A stretch of DNA of 64,000 nt from an uncultured Eubacteriales bacterium. GTDB lineage: Bacteria > Bacillota > Clostridia > Christensenellales > CALVMC01. The translations under genes were made by a program, and so were the position numbers. Under the pieces are notes generated by a model. That model ran no database searches, had not been told where the DNA came from, and saw nothing but the letters and a program-made list of their open reading frames with translations. The stretch covers positions 133,574-197,573 of the forward strand of contig CASFOZ010000002.1 in NCBI GenBank assembly GCA_949296455.1, given 5' to 3'. Below, piece by piece: positions 30,626-39,300 of this stretch (the stretch's first letter is position 1; every line of letters begins with the position of its first letter).

Positions 30626-31510
30626 ATGATATACATTACCACCGACACCTCTTTCGATATGCCGAAAGACGTTTTCCAAAGTCTTAAAAATGTTGCCGTT
30701 CAAAAGATAATCGTAAGACTCGAAGATAAAGATTACGAAGATTTGGATTCAGCATATATGTTCAAAAAACTTCGTGAAGGGAAAATTGTAACGACAAGCG
30801 CAATAAACGAATATAACGCATTTGAATTTTTTGATAATATAGCAAAAGATGGACACGATATAATACACCTTCCCCTATCGGCAGGACTCAGCGGAACTTC
30901 CGACAATAACAAAAGGGCTATGGAAAGGATAAAAGAAAAGTATCCGAACGGAAAATTTTATTCTTTCAATTCCAATTGCGCAAGCAGCGGACTTGGAATG
31001 CTTGTCTATTTTATGGCTAAAAAACGTGACGAAGGAGCAACGTTTGAAGAACTCATCGAATATCTTATCTATCTTAAAGACCATATCAGCCATTATGTTA
31101 TAGTGGACGACCTTATGTTTCTTATGAGAGGAGGACGAGTAAGCAAAGCGCAAGCAATAGCAGGTACCCTTTTGCAGCTTAAACCGTTAGTTTATCTTAA
31201 CGAAGATTCGGGCAAACTGCTTGTATATAAAAAAGTTCCCGGAAGAAAAAAATCAATAATAGAAACCGTAAACAAAATGGAAGAAAAAATGATTAAAGAT
31301 TCCGAGCAAACGGTTTTCATTTCACATGGCGATTGCCTTGCAGATGCGGAATTTATGGCGGAGCAAGTAAAAAACAGATTTAACATACCGGCTGAAAATA
31401 TACATATCGATTATTTCGGACCCGTAGTAGGCTGTCACACAGGACCGGGAACCCTTGTTCTCATATACCTATGTAAAGACAGACACGAAGCAGTAACAAC
31501 TAACGATTAA
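30626..31510 (+). CDS. DegV family fatty-acid-binding protein (second of two)
   Basis: This 294-residue DegV protein is a diverged paralogue of the preceding gene. Shared landmarks are the start YITTDTSFDMP, the lipid-contact segment HLPLSAGLSGTSDN, the FNSNCASSG segment and the signature VDDLMFLMRGGRV. AAGGAG precedes the ATG, and a hairpin terminator follows at 31556-31578. Two adjacent paralogues fit the FakB1/FakB2 idea of proteins binding different acyl chains, but this is inference. The C-terminal domain contains ISHGDCLADAEFMAE and GPVVGCHTGPGTL, typical of the family. Confidence 0.93.
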   Translation: MIYITTDTSFDMPKDVFQSLKNVAVQKIIVRLEDKDYEDLDSAYMFKKLREGKIVTTSAINEYNAFEFFDNIAKDGHDIIHLPLSAGLSGTSDNNKRAMERIKEKYPNGKFYSFNSNCASSGLGMLVYFMAKKRDEGATFEELIEYLIYLKDHISHYVIVDDLMFLMRGGRVSKAQAIAGTLLQLKPLVYLNEDSGKLLVYKKVPGRKKSIIETVNKMEEKMIKDSEQTVFISHGDCLADAEFMAEQVKNRFNIPAENIHIDYFGPVVGCHTGPGTLVLIYLCKDRHEAVTTND

Positions 31511-31869
31511 TTAAATATTTAAATAAATATATATAACCTAAATAAAGCCTAATTAAAAGGACGCTAAGTCCTTTTTTTATGGTCAAGTATATCTCCTTAA
31601 CAGTTTCGGCTCTGTTATTTTAAAAGCCGTATAATGGCTTTTAAGAGCCAATTAGTTTTTCTTTAGAAATTGTATTATCAACTTTTACAGATAGAAACAT
31701 AATATTTTTTACAGATTGATAATGTATTATTGACTTTTTACACAAACTTCCCGATAATTTTACCAAAAAGTTTTATATCGTTAAATTTCAGTCAAATGAA
31801 CATATGTTAAAATATTGAATTAAAATTAATATTCCCTTAAAAACTTTTTTAAGTATATAAATAAATTGA
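31511..31869. other. Convergent intergenic region with nested hairpin and promoter-like site
   Basis: Apart from the terminator at 31556-31578, the stretch holds a nested inverted repeat at 31608-31649: outer GGCTCT/AGAGCC, inner AAAAGCC/GGCTTTT. It is followed by GTTTTTCTTT, which could be a second, weaker plus-strand terminator. TTGACT (31730-31735), 17 bp and GATAAT (31753-31758) resemble a plus-strand promoter pointing at the 3' end of the chrA pair, with no gene behind it. The word CAAATGAACATATG (31793-31806) recurs near 28419. No coding sequence is credible. Confidence 0.4.
31556..31578 (+). terminator. Rho-independent terminator of the degV pair
   Basis: Stem AAAGGAC / GTCCTTT with loop GCTAA, running straight into a T-run on the plus strand, 46 bp after the second degV stop. 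Confidence 0.8.
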
Positions 31870-32460
31870 TTAAACGGTAAATACTCCCAAATAATCGGTA
31901 AGGCTGTATAATCCGAGTCCCAAAAAGGCGGAAAATACTATCAGTAAAATAGGATTGATTTTTTTAAATCTTGTAATTATAAACAACCATACAACCATAA
32001 AAATCCCAACCCAATCCACAGATTGAATATTAACAAAATCGCTGAGCTTCTCGATATTGAAAATATTATTTAAAAGAATATTAACGGAAGCCAAAGTAAT
32101 AAGACCTACGACAACGGGCTTTACCGCAGTCATAGCATTTTTAAAGAAAATATTATTGTTTATGTTCCGAAAAATATAATAAACTGCAAGTATTATGAAA
32201 AACGACGGAATAACAACGCCTAATGTAGCAACTACCGCACCAAAAAACCCTGCCGTTTCTATTCCCACATAAGTTGCGATATTTATGGCAAAAGGACCGG
32301 GTGTAGCTTCGGAAACTGCAATCATATTGTAAACGGATTCCAAATCGAGCCAGCCGTTGCTTTGCACAGCTTGATTTATCATAGGTATCATAGCATAGCC
32401 GCCGCCGAATGTAAATAATCCGATTTTGAAAAATTCCCAAAAGAGTTGAAGGTATATCAT
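31870..32460 (-). CDS. chrA: Half-size chromate transporter (CHR) family protein, second partner
   Basis: This 196-residue protein is a single CHR domain with about six hydrophobic segments. The family motif FKIGLFTFGGGYAMIP is near residue 10, and the ATPGPFAINIATYVG stretch is near residue 52. It overlaps the stop of the preceding CHR gene by 4 nt, so the two are translationally coupled. Such short-chain CHR pairs form two-subunit inner-membrane transporters; chromate or sulfate exchange is the textbook substrate, but the natural substrate in anaerobes is unclear. No sensor or regulator gene is adjacent. Confidence 0.88.
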   Translation of the reverse strand: MIYLQLFWEFFKIGLFTFGGGYAMIPMINQAVQSNGWLDLESVYNMIAVSEATPGPFAINIATYVGIETAGFFGAVVATLGVVIPSFFIILAVYYIFRNINNNIFFKNAMTAVKPVVVGLITLASVNILLNNIFNIEKLSDFVNIQSVDWVGIFMVVWLFIITRFKKINPILLIVFSAFLGLGLYSLTDYLGVFTV

Positions 32461-33053
32461 TTTTTTCTCCTTCGGATATTAACATACACCCTGCTTACGA
32501 AAGTATAAATCAATGAAAGAACAATAAAGTACAAAAGAATATAAATAGCCTCAACTTCAAAAACAAATGAAGCAATCAAAGTAAGAACAAGTATAGATAC
32601 GGTCATATAAGACTTTTTCATATTTTTAAAGAAAGACACAACGGCATTAAGAAGCAATACCGAAACTCCCGCCCTGAGACCTCTGAAAAAGAATGAAACA
32701 TACTTGTTATCGTTAAAAGAAAAAATAAAAAGCGAAAGGATACAAATTATTGCAAAAGCCGGCAAAACCAAACCGAAGGTTGCAAAAAACGCACCCCAAA
32801 ACCCCGCTGTTTTAGCCCCTGCAAAAGTAGCCGCATTAACGGAAATAGGTCCGGGAGTGCTTTCGGCGATTGCAATAATATCCATCATTTCATCGGAAGT
32901 AAGCCATTTGTTTTTTTTCACGGCTTCCTTTTCGATAAAAGAAATCATAGCATAGCCGCCACCGAAAGTGAACAGTCCTATTTTAAAAAAAGACCAAAAA
33001 AGTTTAAGATAATCTTTAAACTTGTCTTTAATGTTTTTTTTAACTTTTTCCAT
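32457..33053 (-). CDS. chrA: Half-size chromate transporter (CHR) family protein, first partner
   Basis: This 198-residue CHR-domain membrane protein carries FFKIGLFTFGGGYAMISFIE and the STPGPISVNAATFAG stretch. I take the ATG at 33053 as the start. A longer frame begins at a GTG at 33077, but that codon lies inside the terminator hairpin of the upstream tRNA. No good Shine-Dalgarno precedes 33053, so the start is not firm; read-through from the tRNA terminator or an unseen promoter must supply the transcript. It is paired with the next CHR gene by a 4-nt overlap. Confidence 0.85.
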   Translation of the reverse strand: MEKVKKNIKDKFKDYLKLFWSFFKIGLFTFGGGYAMISFIEKEAVKKNKWLTSDEMMDIIAIAESTPGPISVNAATFAGAKTAGFWGAFFATFGLVLPAFAIICILSLFIFSFNDNKYVSFFFRGLRAGVSVLLLNAVVSFFKNMKKSYMTVSILVLTLIASFVFEVEAIYILLYFIVLSLIYTFVSRVYVNIRRRKK

Positions 33054-33066
33054 ATACAGATTAAAT

Positions 33067-33090
33067 AAAAAACGCACCGTAAGGTGCGCT
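33067..33090 (-). terminator. Terminator after tRNA-Gln
   Basis: On the minus strand, stem CGCACC / GGTGCG with loop TTAC is followed by six T (plus-strand A-run 33067-33072). It starts 6-8 nt after the tRNA CCA end. Confidence 0.85.
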
Positions 33091-33095
33091 TTTAA

Positions 33096-33169
33096 TGGCA
33101 GGAGTAGTAAGAATCGAACTTACACCATAGGAGTCAGAGGCCTATGTGCTACCACTACACCATACTCCA
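33096..33169 (-). tRNA. tRNA-Gln (anticodon CUG), CCA encoded
   Basis: The 74-nt cloverleaf has a 7-bp acceptor arm ending in G73 plus CCA and a D-arm with GTGT/GCAC. The anticodon loop is CTCTGAC, giving CUG with U33 and A37. The variable loop is 4 nt, and the T-arm is GTAAG-TTCGATT-CTTAC. G73, G2-C71, G3-C70, U35 and G36 match glutamine identity. Two weak points are U1 opposite U72 in the acceptor arm and C31 opposite U39 at the anticodon-stem base. A terminator follows at once, so it is a single-tRNA transcript. Confidence 0.9.
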
Positions 33170-33214
33170 ACAACAGTGATATTATACATTGTTTAAATTA
33201 AAAACGCAAATAAA

Positions 33215-34027
33215 TTAAGCCTTATTTTTATTTTGCTTAACTGTTTTTATTATTATTTTAATTATAAACAAAACCAAAATAACTATTACAATAATTAAAA
33301 ACCAGAACAAAATAGCGTCTATATAGTCTTTAAACAGAATGGAAAGCAGCGTCATAATACCGCCCGCAACAAGATTGCCGCCTGCAACCGCAAGAAGAGA
33401 TTTAAAAAAGCCCAATCCCAAAAACACCGCCACCGCAGAACCTGTCCAGACTCCGGTCATAGGAAGAGGTACGGCTACAAATAAAAGCACGCCCCAAAAT
33501 TTGAACCACTCGGCTTTTTTTAAAGCCTCGGAAGATACCACGGGATTATTCTGAGACTTCATATTATCTGAAACTTTTTCGCAGTTATTTTCTTGATTAT
33601 CGGTTTTACCGTCGCTGTCTGAATTTAAATTGACGGTACTTTGGGAAGAACTCTCTTCTTTCAATGAAAGATTTGAATCGCCGTCTTTATTTTTATTATT
33701 TGCAGCATTGATTTTTTTGTTGTGTTTTTCGATAATTTTATTTGCCTTATCCTGAAACACACCCTCTACCGCCATTGCAAAGGACCTGAAAAATTTCCAT
33801 TTTTTCATAAGGTTAAGTATCGGAGCAAGCAGCAGCAAAAGAAAAGGAACGACAATAACTGAGCCTGCATACGAAATAAGGAAAGCGAATATCGGTTCCA
33901 TTCCGAGTTTAAAGGCCACAAGAATAGAACCTCTGAGCTCGATAATAGGCAATATAGCTATAAGAAAAACTGTCAGATAATCGTTATTTAAAGTATTTCT
34001 GAAAAATTCTACAATAGCGTCAGTCAT
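33215..34027 (-). CDS. COG2426 / small multidrug export family membrane protein
   Basis: This 270-residue integral membrane protein matches the Sm_multidrug_ex family. The N-terminal half has LPIIELRGSILVAFKLGM and a following TM helix (FAFLISYAGSVIVVPFLLLLLAPIL). The C-terminal half has PLPMTGVWTGSAVAVFLGLGFFKSLLAVAGGN and a final hydrophobic helix. A hydrophilic insert rich in Ser, Asn, Asp and Gln (about residues 105-170) separates the halves and is not typical of the family. AGAGGG precedes the ATG. The export activity implied by the family name has little experimental support, so function is uncertain. Confidence 0.85.
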   Translation of the reverse strand: MTDAIVEFFRNTLNNDYLTVFLIAILPIIELRGSILVAFKLGMEPIFAFLISYAGSVIVVPFLLLLLAPILNLMKKWKFFRSFAMAVEGVFQDKANKIIEKHNKKINAANNKNKDGDSNLSLKEESSSQSTVNLNSDSDGKTDNQENNCEKVSDNMKSQNNPVVSSEALKKAEWFKFWGVLLFVAVPLPMTGVWTGSAVAVFLGLGFFKSLLAVAGGNLVAGGIMTLLSILFKDYIDAILFWFLIIVIVILVLFIIKIIIKTVKQNKNKA

Positions 34028-34163
34028 TTTACCCTCTTTAAGGATTTGATAAAATTCAATTCCGATATGTTTAATTAAAAACCTTAACTTAAATCAATCG
34101 GCAATTTATATTCATATAAGTTTTTATATCGGAATTTTAAGCTCTTTAAACTGTAAAATTTTT

Positions 34164-34242
34164 TTGACATAGAAACGAAGCCCCGATATAGCAATTTAAT
34201 TATATATAAATGCTTGATTTAAGTCAATAAAATGTATACAAT
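34164..34242 (+). promoter_or_regulatory. Two candidate promoters for the TtcA-like gene
   Basis: Upstream site: TTGACA (34164-34169), 17 bp, TATAGC (34187-34192). Downstream site: TTGATT (34214-34219), 17 bp, TACAAT (34237-34242), six bases before the ATG at 34249. If the second is used, transcription would begin at or next to the start codon. No Shine-Dalgarno is visible before this ATG. Confidence 0.5.
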
Positions 34243-34248
34243 AATTTT

Positions 34249-34998
34249 ATGCGCAAGTTTTTAAGTTTATTAAGAAAAGCTGTACAAGATTTCGATATGA
34301 TTCAAAATTCCGATACAATAGCCGTAGGAGTATCGGGCGGTAAAGACAGCACCGCCCTGCTTGCCGTACTTAACGCATACCGTAAATTTTCCCAAGAAAA
34401 ATTCGATTTGATTGCAATACATATCGATATGAATTTCAAAGAAAGTCCCGATAAAAGCGGATTGATAGATTACTGTAAACAAATAGAGGTTCCATTATTC
34501 ATAGAGAAAACCGATATCGCCGAAATATTGTTCGATTACAGAAAAGAATCCAACCCGTGCAGTTTATGTTCCAAAATGAGAAGAGGAGCGCTTAACGGCG
34601 CAGCAATAAGAGAAGGTGCAAACAAACTTGCCCTTGCCCATCACAGCGACGATTTGCTTAATACTATGCTTTTAAGTTTTATATTCGAAGGACGGCTTTC
34701 CACCTTTTCGCCGATAAGCTTTATGGACAGAAGCAAAATTACCCTTATAAGACCTTTTATATATGTAGAAGAAAAAAATATAGAACCTCTTATCAGAAAA
34801 TATTCTTTACCGACATTTAAAAATCCCTGCCCTGAGGATAAAAATACCAAAAGAGAATATATGAACGATTTAATCAAGAAAATAACAAAAGATATTCCTT
34901 TTGCAAAAGACAGAATGAAATCGGCTTTATTCCATCCTGAAAGAAATAATTTATGGAATCTTCCAAAGAATGAAAAAAATAAACCTGATAATAAATAA
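34249..34998 (+). CDS. ttcA: TtcA-like PP-loop ATPase, probable tRNA 2-thiocytidine-32 synthase
   Basis: This 249-residue protein carries the PP-loop SGGKDS (29-34), the NPCSLCSKMRRG segment with a CxxC pair (Cys104, Cys107), the ALAHHSDDLLNTMLL helix (about 128-142) and a third cysteine in NPCPEDKNTKREYM (Cys194). One PP-loop plus three cysteines is the TtcA/TtuA pattern, where the cysteines hold an Fe-S cluster used to place sulfur on C32 of certain tRNAs. TilS would lack the cysteines. The C-terminus is a basic, Asn-rich tail. It is a single gene between minus-strand neighbours, with its own promoter and no visible ribosome-binding site. Confidence 0.82.
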   Translation: MRKFLSLLRKAVQDFDMIQNSDTIAVGVSGGKDSTALLAVLNAYRKFSQEKFDLIAIHIDMNFKESPDKSGLIDYCKQIEVPLFIEKTDIAEILFDYRKESNPCSLCSKMRRGALNGAAIREGANKLALAHHSDDLLNTMLLSFIFEGRLSTFSPISFMDRSKITLIRPFIYVEEKNIEPLIRKYSLPTFKNPCPEDKNTKREYMNDLIKKITKDIPFAKDRMKSALFHPERNNLWNLPKNEKNKPDNK

Positions 34999-35251
34999 AA
35001 AAGAAATAAAATAATAGTTATATTTTTTTATTTAAATATGAACATAAAAGCATATGTTAATTAAACAGTCGGTTTTCCGTTTTATACATTTAAAACCGAA
35101 CATATTTAAAAAAATTATTGATTTAAAAATATTTTCTATTTAAATTTTCAAATATTAGAAGTTACTAGATACCCGATATTTTGCTTATCAATTTTTGCGG
35201 TTTACCTATTTTAAGGAATCAGTTAATGCAATTTATAAATAATATCAATAT
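34999..35251. other. AT-rich convergent spacer with one inverted repeat
   Basis: Very AT-rich. An imperfect hairpin (TCGGTTTT at 35069-35076, AAAACCGA at 35092-35099) could help end the TtcA-like transcript, but it lacks a T-run. No gene was seen. Confidence 0.35.
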
Positions 35252-35866
35252 TTAATGTATTTTTCGTTTTTTAAGCATAAATAAATTATCGGTGCTGTTT
35301 TTTGAAGCTTTTATATTAGGTATATGTCTGATAATTACCAGAATAAAATTTAAAATTAAAGAAATTAATGCTAAAATTTCCGGAAAACAAAAAACCGATT
35401 CGGCTATCGTAAACACCGTAACGCAAATAACCGTTCCCATTGCTCCGTGTTCAAAAACGAGCAAATAAACAATAAGGACAAAAAGAACCGATAAGGCAAG
35501 AATATAATTTACCGTAAACATTGCGCCGAATGTAACCGCAATACCTTTCCCTCCTCTAAACTTTTGAAAGATTGGAAAAATATGGCCTATATTGCAAAAT
35601 AACATACCGTAGAAAGCTCCCCCTTCACCGAGTGTAAAAAGTCCGATTAAAGCGCATACGGCACCTTTTAAGGCGTCGAAAATAAAAGTAAGAGCGCCCG
35701 CTTTAAAGCCGCAGCATCTGAAAGTATTTAAAGTACCGGGATTTTTACTGCCTTCTTTTTTAATATTCACTCCGCAAAGTCCGGAAAAAAGCACGGCGAA
35801 ATCATAACTTCCCAAAACATATGAAATAAAAGCGAATATTATATACCACCAAAAATAATTCAACAT
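35252..35866 (-). CDS. plsY: Acyl-phosphate:glycerol-3-phosphate acyltransferase PlsY
   Basis: PlsY makes lysophosphatidic acid from acyl-phosphate and glycerol-3-phosphate, the first step of phospholipid synthesis in most Gram-positives. At 204 residues it has the right length and about five TM helices. The motifs are GSKNPGTLNTFR (39-50; family GSxNxGxxNxxR), the GHIFPIFQKFRGGKGIAVTFGA block and RHIPNIKA near the end. AAAGGA precedes the ATG. The DegV proteins at 29.7-31.5 kb belong to fatty-acid use feeding the same pathway, but they are not in one operon with it. Confidence 0.93.
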   Translation of the reverse strand: MLNYFWWYIIFAFISYVLGSYDFAVLFSGLCGVNIKKEGSKNPGTLNTFRCCGFKAGALTFIFDALKGAVCALIGLFTLGEGGAFYGMLFCNIGHIFPIFQKFRGGKGIAVTFGAMFTVNYILALSVLFVLIVYLLVFEHGAMGTVICVTVFTIAESVFCFPEILALISLILNFILVIIRHIPNIKASKNSTDNLFMLKKRKIH

Positions 35867-35980
35867 TTTAAACTATCCTTTTAAAAGATTTTACCGTAAA
35901 TTTATTCACGACCGCACTGAGCGGTTTTTGTCATATTATTGACTTTTTTGGAATATTTTATAACTACGGGAGGGGTAGTT

Positions 35981-36244
35981 TTGCAAAGCAGTATAATTGA
36001 AAGAGTCATTTCGGTAAGTGACTACATAATAGAAAACAGAGCAACGGTAAGACAAACGGCAAAAGTTTTCGGAGTATCAAAAAGCACTGTACACAACGAT
36101 ATAATAAAAAGACTTGTCAAAATAGATAAAGAAAGATATGCGAAAGTAAAAAAGATTCTCGATTACAATTTTTCGATAAGACATTTAAGAGGCGGAGAAA
36201 GTACTAAAAACAGATATCTGCACATAAAAAATATACATAATTAA
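35981..36244 (+). CDS. spoIIID: Sporulation transcription factor SpoIIID
   Basis: SpoIIID is a small DNA-binding regulator of the mother-cell sigma-E/sigma-K programme. The 87-residue product carries the helix-turn-helix TVRQTAKVFGVSKSTVHNDI and the family signature ILDYNFSIRHLRGGESTKNRY. I place the start at the TTG at 35981, because GGGAGGGG lies five bases before it and the remaining length matches known SpoIIID; a longer frame from 35939 has no such site. The hairpin at 36277-36301 lies between it and the convergent giant coiled-coil gene. It implies that the organism is, or recently was, a spore former. Confidence 0.93.
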   Translation: MQSSIIERVISVSDYIIENRATVRQTAKVFGVSKSTVHNDIIKRLVKIDKERYAKVKKILDYNFSIRHLRGGESTKNRYLHIKNIHN

Positions 36245-36276
36245 AGCACAATTATAAATAGGAAAAACCGATAAAA

Positions 36277-36301
36277 AAACAGCGACTTAAAGTCGCTGTT
36301 T
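36277..36301. terminator. Shared terminator between spoIIID and the coiled-coil gene
   Basis: Stem AAACAGCGACT / AGTCGCTGTTT with a 3-base loop. On the minus strand it runs into a seven-T tract, a strong terminator for the 36321-44606 gene. On the plus strand the T-run is short. Confidence 0.85.
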
Positions 36302-36320
36302 AATCGTTGAGAATAGCATT

Positions 36321-39300
36321 TCATTTAAGAACCACGGCTTTTCCGCCCGCAATCATGATAAGTTTTGCTGCTTGTTCGGTAAATTCGTTTGCAATTATCG
36401 TAAGTTCTTTATTTAAAGGTTTATCAGATATGGTAACTCTTACCCTTTGAATTTTATCCTTATTCAAAAGCCCCTTTTCTTTCATAGCGTCGATATCTGC
36501 AATTTCGCCGTCATTGAAATTATCGGCAATCTGTGAAACGGTAAGTTCTACAACGGGAGCGTTTTTATATTTAACATTATCCGCACTGCTTTTAACGAGA
36601 ATTAAAGCTTCTGCACTCTCGTCGTCAAGTTTTGCTATATCGGTAATGTAAGCGGGCTTTTTAATTACCTTTTTAAGATTAGCGAGAGCGGTTTCATAAG
36701 GCGAAACGCCGTAAACCAACTGCGAGAAATTAAGAGGACTGAAATTCGATTTCGGCTTGATTGAGAAATTTTTCATAACCATATCGACAAGTTCCATAGC
36801 ATACTTGACCCCCCTGTTGGAAGCGACTCTTAAAAGCGTAGGCGTCTGCTCATACATTTTAAGCGAAGACATATCCTTAACGAAATATTTGGGGTCAACT
36901 ATCGCAGGATTGATATTGAAATAAAGTTTAAGAGTTTTATTTCTAAGCGAAAGTTTAATCAAAGGCAATCTGTTATAAGTAAAGGTATCGAACTTATAAG
37001 AGAATCTGTCGTTAACGCCTATAAAACTCAAAATATAATTTTTTATTCTTGTAAAGTTATCCTGTGTAACCTTATCGGCTTCTTTAAGCCTTACAAGCAA
37101 TTTAGGAGCCCTTTTACCGCTTGAAGAACCTTCTTCTTCATCGTCCTCTTCATCGAAAATATCGTCGTCAAAAGCGGCGGCTGCTTCGTTACCGTACTCG
37201 ATAGCATTATCTATATTGATAATGTTATTCGAATGGTTTTTAAAGGCAGGAGTAAAATCTTTTTCGATATTTAAGGCTAAACTATCACTTTCTTTATCGC
37301 CGTCGTCTGTACCGTCTTTAATATCTTTTTTATTTATATCAGATAATTTCAAACTGTCAGAACTTGATTTTCCGGCCTTTAACTTGGAAGATTTTTCTTT
37401 TTTGGAAGCACTTTGTTTCGTCAAGCCTAAGATATGACTTTCAGGGCTGCTTTCGAATTCGCTTACATCGATATAATCGCCTTCGTCTTCGCTATTATCG
37501 GCAAAGCCTAATGAAGCGGCTTTTTTATAATTTTTCTGAATAGCGTTAAACTGTCTTTCTATTTCGTTTTTCTTTGCGTCGAGCATTCTGCGTTTGCTGT
37601 AAGAAATATAATCTTTTACGATTTTCTCTCTTAGTCTTATGCTCTCAATTTTATTTCTGAGCTGGTTAAGTTTATCGAGCAACTCGAACTCTTTGATTTT
37701 CTTTACATCGCCGAGTTTGATATCGGAATTTTCCAATCTGTACTGTTCGATAACTGCATTGATATAGGCTTCCAAATCGTTTGAAGCGTCAATCATATGA
37801 AGGTTCTTTTTAGACTTAGATTTCTTTTTAGGTCTTGCGTTATATTCGAGTAGTTTTTGTAGATTTTCCTCATTGTTTTCAAGTAAATACTGAATTTCTA
37901 TTTCTGCGCCGCTTCTGAGTTCTTTGGCTTTGGTTTCGGCTTTTTCTCTTAATTTTTTAGCCTCTCTTTCAGCCTTATCGAGAATTTGCAAAGCTTGTTT
38001 TTCCATAGCGAGTTTAACATCCTGAGCTTTGCTTCCCGCATCGGAACGCAATTCGAAAGCTTCTTTTTCGGCTTCGAGTTTTAAAAGATTTGCCTCTTTT
38101 TCGGCATTATTCTTAATTTGTTCGGCTTCGATTTCCGTTTTAAGTCTTATCTTATCTGCCTCGAGACCTGCTTTGGAAATGATAGATTCAGCTCTTTCTT
38201 CCGATACTTTAAGAACGCCGTAAGCCTGTTTTTCGATACTTTTTTTGATTGCTTCGGCTTCTTTTGCGCTGAGAGTCTGTAATTTTTCGGCTTCCTGTTT
38301 TCCGCTGCGCATAATCTCGTCACGGCTGTTTACTGCGTCACGAATTTCTTCACGAAGCTGTTTTTCTATTTCGGCTTGTTTTGCAAGTTTTTCCTTTAAC
38401 TGTTCGATTTCTTTATTTAACTGACTCTTTTTAGCTTCGCTTTCAATTTGCGCCGAAAGTCTGATTTTTTCGACTTCGAGAAGGGCCTGTTCTTTGGTTT
38501 TAATCGCATCGAGTTCAGCCTGTCTTTTAAGGGCGAGAATTTCTTCTTCCGCCTTAGCTTTTGCTTCTATGGCCTCTCTTTCGAGCTGTTGTTTTTTAAG
38601 GATAGCCTGTTTATTGATATCGTTAATCATCGATTGAAGTTTTATCTCCGAATCCTGAATAACTTTATCGGCATTTTTTTCTGCAATTTCTATAAGAGAT
38701 TCGCCTTTTTTATTAGCCTCGTTTTTGATTTCATCGGCGATTTTTCTTGCTTCGTCTAAAATTTTAGCCGCTTCTTTTTCTGCATTTGCTCTTTTTTCAT
38801 TTATAAGGCGTGTTTTCTCGATGCGTTCTTCTTCGGCGTTTTTGTAATATTCTTCTCTTGAATCGAGAATAATTCTGTGTTTTTCCGCTTCGGCATTTGC
38901 GGCATCGATAATGCGCTTAGCGTCTTCTTCGGCTTTAAGGCGTAGTTTTTCCTTTTCTTCCTCGGCATTTTCGAGTATCATCTGAGCTTCAGCCTCTGCT
39001 CTTTGAAGTATTTTCAAAGATTCGAGTTCGGCTTCCATTTTTGCTTCTTCTCTTCCGCCTTCTGCTTTACTGTTGATTTCCTGCGCTCTCTTTTGAGCTT
39101 TCTGAATTATTTCGCCGGCTTTATTCTGAGAATTAGCAATCAAAGCGGAAACGGCTTCTTCGTTTTCCTTACGGATTTTATCGGCTTCGTTAACAGCGTC
39201 TTCAAGCACCTTGTTAAGTTTCGCTCTTAACTCTTCCTCGCTGAAACTGTCGAGAGAAGCAGAAACCTTTTTCTCTTCTTCTTCCGTTTCTTTTTCTACA

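Noticed and set aside
33053..33077. GTG start of the first chrA gene at 33077
   Set aside because: It lies in the tRNA terminator hairpin and its T-run.
35914..35935. Hairpin ACCGC/GCGGT with T-run before spoIIID as a riboswitch or attenuator
   Set aside because: The stem is only 5 bp, and no upstream transcript or conserved aptamer is visible.
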